NCBI GenBank assembly: GCA_947463395.1
Contig: CANHRV010000014.1
Coordinates: 1 to 16,043 of the forward strand
Length of the DNA stretch: 16,043 bases
Direction of reading: 5' to 3'
Source of the DNA: Opitutia bacterium
GTDB taxonomy: Bacteria > Verrucomicrobiota > Verrucomicrobiia > Opitutales > UBA953
Position numbers and translations under genes: made by a program. Below the pieces are notes generated by a model that worked only from the letters and a program-made list of their open reading frames with translations, searched no databases and was not told the DNA's origin. Within the stretch, counting starts at the first letter, position 1. Each line of letters begins with the position of its first letter. Shown one piece after another: positions 14,696 through 16,043 of the stretch.

Positions 14696-15828
14696 TGCTT
14701 TAGCACCTCTACGCCGACTGCATCGGCACGAAGACGACCTTCCTCGGTGAGACGAAAGAGTTCGCCGTTTAGTTCCATTAATCCTTCTTCCACGCAATCA
14801 GCGAAAAGGCTTAAAACCCCTTGCGGGCAGGGTGTTTTAAATCTTTCGGCCAATGCAAACGGCGAAACGCCAGCATTTAATCTCAATCCAAAAACAAGCG
14901 CATCAGATAAGTAGTCAGCCGACGAAAGGGATTTGGTTTGTTCTCGGCGAGGTTGGTTTTGCTCAATGCCTTCCATCCAACTTTCAAGGTTTGCAGGATT
15001 AGTCCAACGCTGACCTTGCCATTGTGAGGAGGCTGATGGGCCATAGCCAATCCAATCTCCCATTCGCCAAGTGATGAGGTTGTGTTCACAGGCGTAACCT
15101 TCTTTCGCAAAATTTGAAACTTCGTACTGAGCGTAACCTTTTTCTTCCAGGTATTGCCAAGTTTTGCGATAAAGGTAGGCTTCGCGATCTTTATCGATTT
15201 TGATTTTTCCCTGACTCATTTTTACAAACAGGGCGGTGTCCTCTTCGAAAGTCAGGCAATAGGTTGAAAGGTGTTGGGGATTTAAATCCACTACCCGTTG
15301 CAAATCTTCCAGCCAACGTTGTTCATCTTGTCCGGGAATTCCGAAGATGAGGTCGAGGTTTCGACTCGCAAATTTTGTAGACTCGATAGCCTGCCAAGCT
15401 TCGGCAATTTGTTTTGGTGAATGCCTTCGGCCCAGTGTTTCGAGAGTGCCCTCATCGAAACTTTGAACGCCTAAAGAAACGCGAGTCACGCCTGCCTCCT
15501 TTAAGGCGGCGAGTTTATCGGCACGTACCGAGGAGGGTGCCAGCTCAACCGTCCATTCCTGAGGTTTACCTGCTGCTTGAGTGAGTGTCTTGCCCAGTCG
15601 ATAAAGATCCTCGGCTGGCAGTAAACCTGGAGTGCCACCTCCCCAAAAAGCCGTATCTACTTTGCCTGGGGGATGGAGCTTTAGTTCTTTCTCTATCGCC
15701 GAGAGATAGCGATCAATGTCTCCGCGTTTGGGTTGCTCTTGGTAAAAGGCACAGAAATCACACGTCGAGGCACAAAAAGGCACGTGAAAATAAATCCCCC
15801 GACCAGGGTGTGTGAGAGTAGAGTTCAT
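14686..15828 (-). CDS. hemW: Radical SAM heme chaperone HemW (HemN-like)
   Basis: HemW binds heme and a 4Fe-4S cluster and is thought to insert heme into respiratory proteins; it is not the coproporphyrinogen oxidase HemN. The 380-residue product has the radical SAM cluster cysteines C19, C23 and C26 (FCASTCDFCAF), the GGGTP motif at 63-67, the VSLGVQSF strand (117-124), YEVSNFA (235-241) and a C-terminal HemN-type domain ending RLTEEGRLRADAVGVEVL. The family HNxxYW motif reads HNLITW at 249-254, with Thr in place of Tyr. Upstream codons remain open to 15891, but the ATG at 15828 gives the family N-terminus (GIYFHVPFC) and overlaps the SufT-like stop as ATGA. Its stop overlaps that of the DUF3050 gene. 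Confidence 0.92.
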   Translation of the reverse strand: MNSTLTHPGRGIYFHVPFCASTCDFCAFYQEQPKRGDIDRYLSAIEKELKLHPPGKVDTAFWGGGTPGLLPAEDLYRLGKTLTQAAGKPQEWTVELAPSSVRADKLAALKEAGVTRVSLGVQSFDEGTLETLGRRHSPKQIAEAWQAIESTKFASRNLDLIFGIPGQDEQRWLEDLQRVVDLNPQHLSTYCLTFEEDTALFVKMSQGKIKIDKDREAYLYRKTWQYLEEKGYAQYEVSNFAKEGYACEHNLITWRMGDWIGYGPSASSQWQGQRWTNPANLESWMEGIEQNQPRREQTKSLSSADYLSDALVFGLRLNAGVSPFALAERFKTPCPQGVLSLFADCVEEGLMELNGELFRLTEEGRLRADAVGVEVLKQFD

Positions 15829-16043
15829 TCTAACCCTAACTGCTTGCGGCCTGATTCTGAAATCATGCGCGGATTCCAAACCGGGTCCCAAACGATAGCG
15901 ACTTCAGCACCCTCCACTCCCGCCAGTGCTTCAATTTTCGATTTTGCATCAGCGGCGATTACAGGACCCATCCCGCAACCTTGTGCGGTCAGAGTCATTT
16001 TTACTTTCACTCTTTTACCACCAGCACTTCCTTCTTCTAATTC
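15825..16043 (-). CDS. SufT-like iron-sulfur assembly protein (DUF59/MIP18), C-terminal part (cut by window edge)
   Basis: The frame is open from the right edge to a TGA at 15827-15825, giving the last 72 residues. They contain KMTLTAQGCGMGPVI, then EVAIVWDPVWNPRMISESGRKQLGL, the MIP18-family pattern in which the Cys of GCGMG and the WDPxW segment are conserved. GCGMGP is characteristic of the SufT subgroup that helps mature iron-sulfur proteins. A GTG lies at 16010, but 11 in-frame codons precede it up to the edge and the family is longer (roughly 100-180 residues), so the gene very likely continues outside. Its overlap with hemW, itself an iron-sulfur protein, fits this role. Other DUF59 subgroups, such as PaaD-like or Mrp-linked proteins, are less likely. 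Confidence 0.82.
   Translation of the reverse strand, partial: ELEEGSAGGKRVKVKMTLTAQGCGMGPVIAADAKSKIEALAGVEGAEVAIVWDPVWNPRMISESGRKQLGLE

Noticed and set aside
1..16043. Mobile elements, CRISPR arrays, toxin-antitoxin or defence genes
   Set aside because: No repeat arrays, transposase or integrase motifs, target duplications or atypical-composition island were seen. All sizeable reading frames belong to housekeeping families or to the DUF3050 gene.

Overview
The window is a compact, gene-dense stretch of bacterial chromosome at roughly 45-50% GC. It holds 15 protein genes (two cut by the window edges) and no stretch over about 185 bases without a gene. It has no tRNA, rRNA, CRISPR array, insertion sequence or phage gene that I can see. 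The protein set suggests a Gram-negative PVC-type bacterium, most likely Verrucomicrobiota of the Opitutae kind. The reasons are the form of the omega subunit, FabV as enoyl reductase, a periplasmic SurA-like protein next to mfd, and starts that often lack a Shine-Dalgarno. This placement is inference from protein style, not from a marker gene.

Layout. At the left edge the 5' part of nusA (minus strand) diverges from ettA (plus strand). The nusA leader has a good promoter and a strand-specific terminator hairpin that competes with an upstream hairpin. ettA runs tail-to-tail into a five-gene minus-strand block, in transcription order fabV, parA, mfd, a SurA-like periplasmic chaperone gene and malQ. 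Its junctions are overlaps of 8 and 4 nt, a 1-nt gap and one 54-nt gap, so it looks like one operon of unrelated housekeeping functions: fatty acid synthesis, chromosome partition, transcription-coupled repair, envelope folding and glucan metabolism. A PLP aminotransferase gene diverges from fabV and is followed by rpmB (ribosomal protein L28) and a bidirectional terminator shared with the opposing dgkA. Then comes a plus-strand block of rpoZ, smpB, trmL and a DUF3050 gene. It converges, with overlapping stop codons, on a minus-strand pair whose upstream member is a SufT-like iron-sulfur assembly gene (cut by the right edge) and whose downstream member is hemW.

Much of the content serves gene expression: NusA, EttA, L28, RNA polymerase omega, SmpB, TrmL and the transcription-repair coupling factor Mfd. 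I found no mobile or defence system. The two most promising leads are the apparent attenuator in front of nusA, a gene whose product itself modulates termination, and the DUF3050 protein, whose residues fit the six metal ligands of heme-oxygenase-like diiron oxidases.
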